Shown here: piece by piece, positions 47,136-59,600 of the stretch
Numbering within the stretch: position 1 is the stretch's first letter
Layout: each line of letters begins with the position of its first letter
NCBI RefSeq assembly: GCF_000003815.2
Contig: NC_049986.1
Span: 8,160,251 to 8,224,250, forward strand
Origin: Branchiostoma floridae
Taxonomy: Eukaryota; Chordata; Leptocardii; Amphioxiformes; Branchiostomatidae
Direction: 5' to 3'
DNA length: 64,000 nt
Program-made: the position numbers and the translations under genes
Notes under the pieces: model-generated
What the model was told of the DNA's origin: nothing
Seen by the model: the letters and a program-made list of their open reading frames with translations, nothing else
Database searches by the model: none

Positions 47136-47315
47136 GTGAGTGGTAATAGGCTACTACTCTCCAAGCAAAGTTTGATGGAGAAAATCGTGACCTTTTCCTT
47201 AAATACGCCGTCTTTTTCTATGAGGGATACCTGACAGAAAAAGACGGCATATAAGGAAAAGGTCACGATTTTCTCCATCAAACTTTACTTGGAGAGTTAT
47301 ATCCTACCACACTCT
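47136..47315. mobile_element. Fold-back element with ~65-bp near-perfect arms
   Basis: The left arm CTCTCCAAGCAAAGTTTGAT...GGAGAAAATCGTGACC...GTCTTTTTCT pairs with AGAAAAAGACGGC...GGTCACGATTTTCTCC...ACTTTACTTGGAGAG (core 47157-47296). The loop is about 15 bp. Weaker pairing extends outward. Non-coding. Confidence 0.8.
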
Positions 47316-48330
47316 TGTGTATTTGTAGAGTTCTTGAAAACAGGAATAAAAGACTTGTTGGTAGTGAAACAATGTTTTTACGCTTCGATCATTGTTACAT
47401 CGTTCACGGTCTCTATCAATTAGACATTTTTGTCCATCTTGATTTTATCGCTCTCTCACATTAGATTTGAAGTCTACTGAAGATGTTATGTAAAAAATTT
47501 ACTTGCTGCTGCCTAATAGTCCTTAGTTTACTCATGTTAGCTATTCCTTGCATTATTCACCACCACTTACTCCCCATCGATTGCAACATTTACGTCGCTA
47601 TATCCCATTCTGTATTTTGGCAGGCAACGGCGCCATTTCAGACGGTAGTAGCACAAATTGGCCGTTTGACCATTCCAACGTAATACTAGTAATTCTCAAC
47701 TGTCACTTTGAGTTTCAGAAAATATGTCACGAGCATGCCATGAATGCATACCTAAGCTATAACGTTATGAAAGTTGGATTTTTGTTGCTTTGTAGACTAA
47801 TTAATGTACATTGTATATGTTACAGGTTCGATGAATCGTTGGTTACGAACGTTCAGGCCCTGGTAGTGCCTTGTGCAGCAAGTTCCCTTGCCGTTTCAGT
47901 AACAGGGTATATTTTGTACAGGACGCTGCCATTTTACGTTGACAAACTTTCAACGTCTTAACTTAAAAGTGCCAAAATCTCTGTATCCCAAGATGAGATT
48001 GTCTTCAAAACTTTTTTTGTTATCTCGTTAAATATGTGATAGTCACTTCACTGCTTCGTAAAGCTTATCCCCACTACCGTTAACGATTCAGTGTGACGGA
48101 AGTCGGCTATGCAAGCAAAGTCCTACACAGCACAGTACATTACAAGCGGGTCCGTATGTCCGTATGGGGATACTTGGCTCTAGAAAAGGATTATTGCCTA
48201 AAAAACAGATAAGGTAATGTTGCCAAAATTCGGGTGAATTTGTATATAAAAAAAATATTATTTATCAGAAAATAACACTCGCTTCTGGAGTGGAATGCCC
48301 CTTTTTAAATGAAGGATATCAAAATATCCC
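47316..48330. other. No confident gene
   Basis: Plus frames at 47483-47683 and 47548-47961 overlap. The first starts with a hydrophobic run (CLIVLSLLMLAIPC) but is only 66 codons with no partner exon, so neither is called. Confidence 0.35.
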
Positions 48331-48334
48331 CCAT

Positions 48335-48495
48335 TAATTTTACGTCCCTTCCGAAAGACTTGTGCAGCCCCAACCGAGATGCCCTACCCAGGATTGAACC
48401 AATGTTTCCCAGTCACCAACTAATTGAAACCAGGAGCTCAACTGTGAGGCTGCTGGCAGTTGAGCTCAAGGGCCATCCCAGGTTCAATAGAAGCT
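48335..48495 (-). mobile_element. tRNA-like SINE, minus strand
   Basis: Read on the minus strand, ACATTGGTTCAATCCTGGGT gives a B-box, and GGGCATCTCGGTTGGGGCTG follows. An inner inverted pair GAGCTCAACTG/CAGTTGAGCTC lies at 48437-48471. No tRNA cloverleaf closes. Confidence 0.45.
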
Positions 48496-48943
48496 GTTAA
48501 ATTCTTCGAAATGTACAGTGTTCATCTAATAATTTCTCCATATATGAAGGTGGGACATAGGGTATTGATGAAAATACTACAGAGAAATTCTATGGACTTA
48601 AATTTTCCTCTAAGCTCCCAAAAATCAGGAAAGATGGCAAAGCCTAATATAGATTTAGCATAACACTACAGTTGTATGAAAACTTGTATCTAGACTAATT
48701 TCTGGAGCATAAGAAGAAAGACATTTTTTCATCACATTTTTATTCGTGCTGACAATACTATAAATTGTGTACATTGACTTTATCTGATAATGGAAGGATG
48801 GCATGTTCACATATCTCTTTGTAAACATCAACTTAACTAAAACTGTTCCATTTCATTGAACATATTGAAATCTAAATACACATGAAAGAGCCAGTGAGAT
48901 GTAAAACAAGGAAGTATGGGTATAACAATAAAGAAAAGATAAT

Positions 48944-49150
48944 TGTTTACCTTTATATGTGGGGTAACGTATATCCGTTATTTTAAAAAAACAGGATATT
49001 TTGGGATATCATGTCAAAGGATGGTGGTTTCAAACTGAAATACATTTGTATTTTAAAAGTAATTTCCATTGACTTGAAATCCATAAATACCAAGTTTTAA
49101 AAACAACGGATATAGGCTACTCCACAGATATAGGTGAACATGCATTATGA
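48944..49150. mobile_element. MITE family A (copy 4)
   Basis: GTTTACCTTTATATGTGGGG pairs with CTCCACAGATATAGGTGAAC. The inner words AAACAGGATAT and AAACAACGGATATAGG are as in other copies. Confidence 0.7.
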
Positions 49151-49704
49151 CTTTCGCACCTGCAGCTGTTGTTGTCCCTTTCTTCTCATATATGGGCATT
49201 CGCAGCTCTCCTTAGCCAAGACTTAACTGTGAATAAACTCATTTTTTCCTGCAACCTAATGCCTTTCTTCCAATTATCAAGAATATAAGATACATTTATT
49301 CAGTATCACACTGTTACACTCCTCCCCCCCCCAAAAAAAAATCAAAACAAAAAATTGATTGTTTAAATACACCCGAACAGGATAAAACTGTCTTTATTTC
49401 ATTACTTGCAAATGTTTGTTTCTGTTAGTTCCCAAATGGAATACTTTACGGGCTCAAAGCCGAATACTGCCTTGCCTGTATATGTTGTCTTTTACCGGGC
49501 ATTCATTATCGCTTCATGTACAACCTACAGAAAACTTTACCACCAAATTTACCATCCTCAAGTATAATGTATGATAAAAATTGATATGCACTTCTTTTCT
49601 GAAGTACCTTTTTTCCCATACAACATATTCTACAGTAGATGACTTCAGAAGTTGATGAGTAACACATGTTTGGCAACAATTATCTACATGTGCATGAATT
49701 TGTA

Positions 49705-49890
49705 GCATGAATCGCCTCTGGGTTGAGTAGTTGCGAGTTCAAATTCCGGCTATGTCGCTCACCTGACATGCACATTAGCATTGCAGTTCATTGTGCTTGT
49801 CGAAAAGAGCTAGGAGAATTTCTGTGTAACAGTGAACCTGTAAATACTGTACAAAGCATCTGTCTTCTCTGTCACAGTGGCTGAGTAACT
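49705..49890 (+). mobile_element. tRNA-derived SINE, second family
   Basis: The head GTTGAGTAGTTGCGAGTTCA then AATTCCGGC has a B-box. The body CATTGTGCTTGTCGAAAAGA...CTGTAAATACTGTAC...CTTCTCTGTCAC is shared with 23125-23222. Confidence 0.65.
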
Positions 49891-50243
49891 CATCTGTTCA
49901 TTGAGTTCATAGGAGCTAAACTGGTTCAAGATCGCTTTCAGTTTTCTTCATGAGTATTCTTAGATCAGAAATGTGTCATCTTGTTGAAGATTAATCTTTA
50001 ACGTTTTCCCTGCAAAGCTCTCAACTATACACCAACTTTGCACTTGTAATAGCAGGTATTCATTTAAAATGCTTACCATCCTTTGGTAGCAAACCTACCT
50101 AAACAAACATATTATCAAATGCCTTGGCTGTACAATACTTTGAATTACTGACAAACGACTGTTCAAGTTTACTTACTGTAACAGGGTACTTATCCATATA
50201 ACCAAGGAGGTCTATATAACCCCCTTGATATAACGCAATGCTC
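49891..50243. other. Downstream flank of BAG6, nothing recognised
   Basis: AT-rich; no frame or repeat identified. Confidence 0.45.
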
Positions 50244-50249
50244 TTTATT
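50244..50249 (-). terminator. BAG6: Candidate poly(A) signal of BAG6
   Basis: TTTATT on the plus strand is AATAAA on the minus strand, 282 bp past the BAG6 stop. Another AATAAA (50530-50535) overlaps the stop codon itself and is too close to be the usual one. Choice between them is not possible from sequence. Confidence 0.35.
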
Positions 50250-50530
50250 TACAGTGTTGGCGTTTCCAAAAGTCCTGATTACCGTAATCACTAAAGCTGC
50301 CGTGCTTGTGGCATTTTAAGGCAGTCGGAGCAAAAAAATGTAAATAAAGTATACAACACGGTGTGTTCCGTTACAACCGAGGTATCAGCCCATCTATCGG
50401 TAGGAACGCCTGATGGCTAAAGTTATCGCCCAGTCTGGAACACCAGTATCAACGTGGCCCAGGTATGACAGAAGTGGCAATTCTACGTATGATGATGTTT
50501 GATGTGGACGGTCTCTACAGTGAAATACAT

Positions 50531-50629
50531 TTATTGATTGTCCTCTTCAAAGTACTTGTGAGTGCTGGGGAAACGTTCTGGCGTGTAGTTGGGGTCGTTT
50601 CTGAGCCGGCGTCTAACGCTGCTACGCAC
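50531..50629 (-). CDS. BAG6: BAG6 exon 17 (last), C-terminus of the BAG-like domain
   Basis: Acceptor GATCTCTTCAG ends at 50630. The exon reads VRSSVRRRLRNDPNYTPERF then PSTHKYFEEDNQ and stops at TAA (50531-50533). The vertebrate counterpart is LRSDIQKRLQEDPNYSPQRF then PNAQRAF. This is too short for automatic frame finders. It completes the domain that binds UBL4A in vertebrates. Confidence 0.94.
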   Translation of the reverse strand: MRSSVRRRLRNDPNYTPERFPSTHKYFEEDNQ

Positions 50630-53600
50630 CTGAAGAGATCGAGTATCATGGTCATGTTCAAATTCTTCTTAAACTATCGACTGATATATAGAGAGTGTTT
50701 TTGCGTGACGTCGTTACTGTATGCAATTTTGCTTTCCTTGCATTCATAGATCTGATCCTCTAAAATAGCAAATACTGAATGTCTACAGTTCAAAGAAGAA
50801 GATACTGTAAAGTACTTAAAAATTTGCTGGCGAAACAAAAAATTCTGCGCATGCACCCATTAGATGCAAATAGGGAAACCAACATTGTGGTTAGCAACTT
50901 TCTGCTTGCAGATATGAGAGAAAAACATTCTGCAGTATTCTTTGGCGAAAACAAAGAGCTCTTTCTGCAATATTCTTTGGCAAAAAGGAAGAGCTCTTTC
51001 TGCATTATTCTTTGGCAGAAACAAAGCTCTTTCTGCATTATTCTTTGGCAAAAAACAAAGAGCTGTTTTTCTACAAACTGCTCATAAGAATGTGTCGCGT
51101 AGTACCTGCTGTTCATAAGCAGCATGCAAGGTGGCGCTGCTCTCAGCCTCCTCTGTGAACTCCTCCATACTGGTTGTGGGCTGGACCCCTGAGGACAGCA
51201 CGGCCTGCTTCAGGGCCTCGGGAACAACTGATGACATGGAACCGATCTCCCTTCCAGCGTGGGAAGTCTGGTGATGTGATATATGGGAAAAATTAAGCCA
51301 TGGTGCACAATGGTACAGAAAATTCAGGATGCCTGGACCCAATTGTTTGTGAATGGGCGATACTCAAAACAATGGTCCATTTCGCTACAAAGGAATCTGT
51401 TTGGTGGAGTATCCTATCTTCATGTAAATAATGCTAACTGCTTCTGTTAAGTCAGACTGTTAGACCAAGTCTGATTGTAAAAACTTGTTAAAAATGACTC
51501 AACTCTCCTCTACTTTGGTTATTTTCTTGAAACTGACACATGAACACCTGTCGCCGTAGTGCAGGTATAATCTGTTCATTTTCTGATCAGTCCAACATCC
51601 GGTCCACTGATTTTTTTAGGTCCGTTTTTCTGGACTGGTCCAACAAGAAAAAACAGTTTTGTACCGGTTCACTGTACCGGTACCAACCCCTAGTGCACAC
51701 ACAACCTGAAAGATGCAAGGACAAGAATGGATCAAAGAACAGGAATGAAGATGTTGTTACTAGAGGTCCAAATGTGTCCCCACCTTTCTTCTCTTGGCAG
51801 GGATTCCTGTGGAGTAGGCATCACTGAATGGTGGCTGGGGCTGCAGGCTTCTCTGGGTTTCAATGTCCCTCTGGATGACTGGCACCCAATCCTGCAGAGA
51901 GAGATAACACACATTCTTAAATGTAATAAATTATATGATATTGTGGGAATGATATTATGGGAAATGTGTGTGTGAGAGTATCAGCAAAATGTCCGCAATT
52001 TTGGAAGGTTTTTTTTTTTTTCAGAGAAACCTCAAGCTAAAACAGAAAAAAACTTACATGCATTACAAATTGTGTTACCATGGTGACAAGTCCTCCACCA
52101 ATGGGAGGCTACAAAGTTAATCTACTCACAGCAAGCACATCTGACTACCATGGCAGGCCTTATGACAAATAGTGCTACTGTAACAACATGTCTTCCACCA
52201 ATGAGAGGCTACAAAATTGATCTACTGATTGTCATGAAATGATGTTACCATAGCAACAAGTCCTCCACCAATGGGAGGCCACAAAGATAATCTACTCACA
52301 GCAGGTACAACTGACTGCCATGGCAGGCCTTATTAGAAATGGTGTTGCCATAGCAACAAGTCCTCCACTAATAGGAGGCTACAAAGATGCTCTACTCACA
52401 GCAGGTACCACTGACTGCCATGGCAGGCCTGGTGCACCTGCTGGCTCCTCCTCATCATCCATAGCCTCAGGTTCGGGGACACCATTCAGGGAGCCGGCTT
52501 TCTCACTCCTCCCAGTATTCTCCTGGGGAAAATCATGTAGTCACATGTGGAAGCTACTGTAAAATTTAGTTATGTTTGCAGGGACTTCAACTTCTTTTCC
52601 CCATTACTACAGTACACTTCAGTCTTATGTGTAGTATTAGTAGCATTGTGGTAGAATTTTATGAGGAGGTCAACATAAAACAATCCTATATACTTCCAAT
52701 ATTAATAGCAATCTTTGATGCTTCACAATTTCCTAATTCAAGTAAAGGTTTTTTTTTCAACCTCTATTTAGCCTTGAGTTACATACTAGTATCCCTTCAG
52801 CCTAAGTCGGTTTTCAAGGGATCAAGGTTGCAATGGGTTTTTATCTACTGGGTCTAAGGTACAGTATGGGGAGGCCAAACCCAACCCTCTCCTTCCACCA
52901 CCTTTACTGCGGTCACTTCCCCAACTGAAGTCAGATACCACCTTTACACTTTTAGTGGTGTGAGGAAAGTTGTGTTAAAGTGCCTTTCCAAAAGGCACAA
53001 GATTTAGTTGAATGACAGGATTCAAACCCAGACTTTTGGGTTCTGGGCCAAATACCCTACAGTTACTCCACATGACCCCACTTAGGCCACAGCAAGTACA
53101 TTTTATGGATGACATCCTCTGCAGACTGCAAAAATAATGAGATAGGGCGAAAAAAAAACAAGATGGGTAAAAAAAACAAGATGGCAAATTTTCAAAATAG
53201 ACGTTGTAACAAGACTTGAAGTGACAAAATATGGCATCACAGCCAACAAGGCATTCATTCCTGTACTTAAGAAGTGCACCAGTGTAGCTAAAGTGACACT
53301 AGTGTGGTAGACTGGTATCATTAACCATGTTGGCAACTTCACTCATGTGCCACTTTTACAACTAACTATCAAGTTGCACCTCTGCAACTACAGTCAATGC
53401 TACAGAGTTTCTAGTGTCAATTCTACATTCAATGATTAGGTTACAACACAACCTTTACCCATTTTTGTCTATCCGGCCTTCCCTGAAGAAGAAAAAAATT
53501 CTTGTATTTTTTTCTGAAATCAGGCAAAAATTAATGAGCATGTGTCATCCATAAAATTTACTTGCTGTGGCCTTAATCAAGTCCACAATTAAACCCTGAC

Positions 53601-56600
53601 AAAAATACTTAACCCTCCGGAATGGAATATCCTCAAATCTACAATACAAAAAAAATAATAATAGAGATATCATGATATCAAGTCTATTATGTCAGATAGA
53701 TATTTTGCACACTTGTGGTCGGCTTTCTTCAGCATTTGCTCGATCCCTTTTCTGTCCCTGGCAGCTGGTGACCTCCTCTGCCCTGGTAACCTCCTGTGCT
53801 CTATTGTCTGGGGTGGGAGTGACTTCTTCAGCAACCTGTATGGTATAGGATAAAGCGCACATGTACTGTAAATGCATTAAATTTCATGGTAGCAGGAAAA
53901 TGGAGTGTTCGCGGTGGTTTCGAGTTTGCAGTAGTGCCCATCCCGCGAACTTAAATGCATTTACAGTGACTGTACTGTACTCTAGTCTTAAACTGATAAG
54001 AAAACCTGGCGCCTGTACGAACCATAAGTCGGAAACCACTTACTAGTTACTCGGCAAGGGTGCTACAAATGGACAGAACAGTTCACTCTTGACTTGACTA
54101 TGCTGGCATGATCCCCTGTCACTGATCTAACTCTCAATTCATAGTACAGCACAATTTTCTATGTTATGTAGTATGTCGCATGGAGAAATGAATGAAAGTG
54201 TACTCAAAACATTTGTGTCTTGTACTAAGTTGTAGGTATTTGTATGTCCTATGTGACAGGTACCTCAAAAATTCATTATGATACTGTGACAATGTACATG
54301 TATAGTACATACAAGTTTCTCACAGTGCCAGGTGCTGCAGGTGTACTCTCAGGTGCAGTGTGTGCCACCTGTTTGACACATCTGTAACCTACAGCTACGA
54401 CTATAAGTCTTGCAAAGACAAACATTTCTCACAGTGTCAGGTGCTGCAGGTGTGCTGTCAGGTGCAGCCTGTTCCACCTGCGCCGGCTGTGGCTCCCTCC
54501 TGACGTAGTAGTGCTGGATCTGGCTCTCGGGGACACTGACCGTCTGCATCAGGTTCCGCAGGTGTCCTGTGGACATGGTCTGCATCCAGGTCAGGATGGC
54601 TGGGTTCACCTCACCAGCCAGCACTCTCTGTTATAGGGGGGGAGGGGGGCATTGTGAGTAGAGATGTTACAAAGATAGGTACAGGTACAGGTACAGGTAT
54701 TGATTACTGAGGTTAAGGCATAGGTCCAAACCTGTACCTGTACCTGAATATCTTGACAAAGTAAACTGTGGTTGTCATTGAGGATAAAGACTTGAATAAA
54801 CAGTGAACAGAATGTTACTGTAAATGCAGAAACTTTGGAGGTGGTTTAATGCTTTCACGGTGGCTGCTTCACCGCAAGCTTAAAACCACCACAAACATTT
54901 TTCCATGGCAGTAAGAGACAACAGTGCATGGTGCTACCGCGAACTTAAAATCACAGTGAAATGTCATTTTTCCTACTACCGCGAAATTTAATCCCTGCGA
55001 ACTTAAATGCATTTACAGTATTCTTTCTTGTGTATCTTACAAAGGGATCCCATGCTTTTGAGAGAATTTGAGAACAAAGATGGTGCTGTACAAATATGCC
55101 TGAGTGTACAAATTTCATCTTTTTCCAGGGCTGAATTTTTACGTTTTTTATTCTTGCAGATCATTCATACTTTTAGTAACAAAATAAGTCAAAAAGCTTA
55201 AAACACGTGTAAGTCTATTTTGGTACAGTAATTGGTATATTGAGATCTGGGCACAAGACCACTCCTGAAAACATAACCTTGTTGGCAAAGGTAATAACGT
55301 TCAAGCCAAGTAATGTTTGTTATGATACTTACCATCCTGCTGTTAATGATCCTCTCCACGCCTCTCAGTCCGTCTGTTATACAGCTTGTGGACAGCCGCA
55401 GCCATTCCTGTACAGCCACACGACAGGCCTCGAACAGTCGCTGGGCAAAACCTGCATCATCATCTGAAAAGAACATTTCACACTTTTTGAAGAAGCCTTT
55501 TTTTTCCTGCAAACACTGCATGAAGGGGTACAGTCCGAAAATCTGTCAATGAAAATTAACATCACACAATTTCTATTTTCCGTCTGAACCATATAACGTT
55601 ACTCGCTGAAGTAAATATGAGGTATATTGATGTATTCCATTATATTCTATTCTATCTAATTCTATTCTACATGTATTGTATATGAAGGAATTTTTGCAGT
55701 TCTTGTTTGCACATGTATTGTATATGCAGAAAATGTTAGTTTTATGTTGACAATAATTTTAGTTTTATATTGTTTGCCTTTTTCACTGTGATCTCTTTAC
55801 CACAAACTTGAAACCATCACGAAATGCTTGTTCTGTCTTCTGCTTTCCTTAAGCTTTACTTCAACGCTTCCTATTTCAAAATCATAAATAAAGGCACAAA
55901 CATACAAACGCAATTCTGAATGCAAAATTCTACTCTATCCTTATCCTTTCCTATTCTGTTCTGTTCTATTCTATTCCATTTCATTCTTTTCTAATATAAT
56001 ATCTATTCTATTCTAGTCTATTCTAGTCTATTCTATTCCAGTGATTCTATTTCAGTCCATTTTATTCCGGTGTTTAACATTAGTTCACCTTTATCTGCAG
56101 GGTAACCTATATCCGTTGTGTAGCTAAACAGGGTATCCAGGGATATCACGCCAATGGAAGGCAGTTTCAAAATGTACTATTTTCACAATATTGCAGTTGG
56201 AAATCATCATCTGTCGACATGGTATCCCTAAATACATTGTGCTTAAAAAGGACGGATAAAGGTTACCCTACGGATAAAGGTGAACTGGTGTTACTCACCC
56301 GTAGAGTTGGCAATGATGTTCATGACCCTGTACATGTGATGTCTACAGAACTCTGTGTGTGTCCTCACAAGGTCGATGTTGTCATGACCCTGAACTTGGG
56401 CATCATTCTGAGTGAGAGAGAAAAAAGCTCATCACATTGAATAAAGACACATTGTTTTTAAAAGTGCCATTTGAAATTTTCTTAGTTCATAGACCTATAA
56501 GACAATCCATACTCACAATGGCATCTGTGATGTAACACTGCATACTGTCCAGTATCCTACCAACAGCTGCCTGTAAGAGAGAAGACAGTTCCAGTCAGTT

Positions 56601-59600
56601 ACAATGCTAACTGGTATGCCAAGATGATGGCCTCAATAAGGCTATGGAACGTCCTAATCCAGCAGCAAAAAAAATCATGGACAGAGTGATAGCTAATGCT
56701 ATTTCACCTTTATCCGCAGGGCAATCTATATCTGTTCCTTGTAAATTGTAATTTCGTTTCAAAAGTACTAATATTTCTAATTGCAGTTTTGAAACCAATG
56801 TCCGCCAATTTCATATCCCTTACCACATGGATAAAAGTGAACTAGCGTTACAACCATCATCCATCAGTAGTTAATGCCTAAAGATTGCTGATGTACACCT
56901 TCTGAGATAAATGATTGACACCTTCTGAGATAAATGATTGACACCTTCTGAGATGATTGATTGACACCTTCTGAGATAAATGATTGATACCTTCTGAGAT
57001 GATTGATGGACACCTTCTGAGATAAATGATTGACACCTTCTGAGATGATTGATGGACACCTTCTGAGATAAATGATTGACACCTTCTGAGATGATTGATG
57101 GACACCTTCTGAGATAAATGATTGACACCTTCTGAGATGATTGATGGACACCTTCTGAGATAAATGATTGACACCTTCTGAGATGATTGATGGACACCTT
57201 CTGAGATAAATGATTGACACCTTCTGAGATGATTGATTGACACCTTCTGAGATAAATGATTGACACCTTCTGAGATGATTGACACCTTCTGAAATGATTG
57301 ATTGACACCTGAGATAAATGATTGACACCTTCTGAGATGATTGACACCTTCTGAAATGATTGATGGACACCTTCTGAGATAAATGATTGACACCTTCTGA
57401 AATGATTGATTGACACCTTCTGAGATAAATGATTGACACCTTCTGAGATGATTGACAGACACCTTCTGAGATGATTGACTGACACCTTCTGAGATGACTG
57501 ATTGACACCTTCTGACATAAATGATTGACACCTTCTGAGATAATTGATTGACAACTTCTGTGATGATTGATTGACACCTTCTAAGATGCCTTGAGAGATG
57601 ATTGACACCATCTGAGATAATTGACAACTTCTGAGATGCCTTCTGAGATGATTAATTGACACCTTCTGAGATGCCTTCTGAAATGATTGATTGACACCTG
57701 AATTGAATGAGTGACATCTTCTGAGATAATTGACACCTTCTGACATGATTGACTGACATCTGAGATGATTGATTGACACCTTCTGAGATGGTTGACTGCC
57801 ATCTGAGATGATTGATTGACACCTTCTGGGATGGTTGATTGACAGTTTCTCCTCCTCCTTACCTGGATGTTGGCCTGAGTTGGAGGCTGGTCCTGAAGCT
57901 GGCTGGTGACAAACTGTTCCAGCTGGGGGCGCACGTTAGCCAGCGGGGCCGACTGACCGAAGAACAGCCTCATCAGGTCAAGGAAGGTGAAGCTACTGGT
58001 CAGCAACTGGAACAGCTCGGCCAGGAAACCTGGTGGTCACGACAGAAACATCAATCAAACTCAGGATACTCCCAAATGTAGACTACTGATCGAAAGGAGA
58101 ACTACAAAATAGACATACTGCAATGAAAAATACATCAAAACCTCAACTACAACAATACTGTAAGTTATATCTATTGTATTAAATGGTTAAAGCGTAACGA
58201 ATGAGAAAAATGAGAAAATCAATATCAAACAAACAAACAAAAATGACAGAAATAACGACAAACTTAAGTATCTAACAAAGGGAACAGAAAATAATCTAAT
58301 CAATACTTAAAAGATAATAGACAGTCATCTTGACTCAAGACTGTATGGACTTGACCTAAGCAAGTAATCAAGAGTAACCAAATAAAATAACTTGAAAATT
58401 AGAACAATGGCAGTACAGAGAAACAAATCTTAGTCCAAGTTGTTTACTGTTGTCATGTTTACCTTCTTCTTCTTGAATATTGTACTCAGGACTTATCCTG
58501 GTCAGGAAGTCAGCGATGGTCTCTGCGGACGGCTGACCGACCGCTGCCTGCTGCATGAACCCCCCGATCCCACCAATCAGGCTGTGGAACGTCTCGTCCG
58601 ACACGCCGGCTCTCGGGGGCGGGGCGGGGGGCTGGTCGCTCTGATTGGCTGGCTGTGTGCCCGGGGAGGGTTCCGTGGTGGGGCTGCCGGCGGTTGTTGT
58701 TGTTGTTGTGTTTGTGGAGGAACTAGACATCGTGGATTGGGACCCGGCCTTGGAAGTGATACAGAACAACATTTTTACTTTAAAGTTTATTGCAAATTCT
58801 TGCCCGTGGGCTAATTGCAGGTAACATGAGAGATTCAGATAAAGCACCTCCTTGGATAAAGTAAAAACAACATCAAAGGTGTAGTCGAAAACTAGTAAAA
58901 CCTAACTCTAGATCCTGGATTATTGGGTTCGATGAGACCGCTGAACAGACAAGTGCAGAGTGGAGACTAGCCGACTGCTGCCTACCCATGTCAGGGACCC
59001 CAGCAGCAGTATAATCAAATACTGGATACTACTACTTCTACTACCACTACTACCACCACTACTACAACTAGTACTACTTCTACTGTGTGATTAACCAAAA
59101 AACATGAAAGGTAGACCTCTACTCACAAAAGCCTTGAAGCAGTAGAGATAATATTGTTTTATTATCAAAATTGAAAATCATGACATATAGTATACTAATA
59201 CCCTACCTCCCTGATCCCGTCTTGCACAATGTCCTGGAACGTGGTTGAGAAGCTCTGCGCCCCTTGGGGCGTGGCAGGGGGCGGGGCCTGACCCCCAGCA
59301 GAGGAGGCGGGAGGTTGGAGGATGGCATCAAACATGTTGACTATAGCCTGGGGGTTCAGGGGTTGGGTGGGGGGTCCCCTGGGGCCTGTTCCAGGTGCAC
59401 CTTGGGCTAAAAAAAGGGAAATAAAGTGAATTTGAACCAGTTTAAGTACTTTAACTAAATGAAATCAATGAACGGTTAAGCTAGTCTTCTATTGGTCATA
59501 ACAGAAAGACCAAAGATAATTTATACACATTCATTGTTCAAATTCTGTTTTCAATTATACACATTCATTATTCAAATTCTGTTTTTAACTGTTTTCAATT

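Noticed and set aside
51082-51105. BAG6 ending by read-through after exon 16 (VLRDTFL stop)
   Set aside because: A better C-terminus with the conserved NDPNYTPERF block exists at 50531-50629 with a matching acceptor and phase.
56864-57779. Three overlapping 237-302-codon minus frames
   Set aside because: Products of the 23-bp minisatellite cycling through all frames inside BAG6 intron 8; no start context or conservation.
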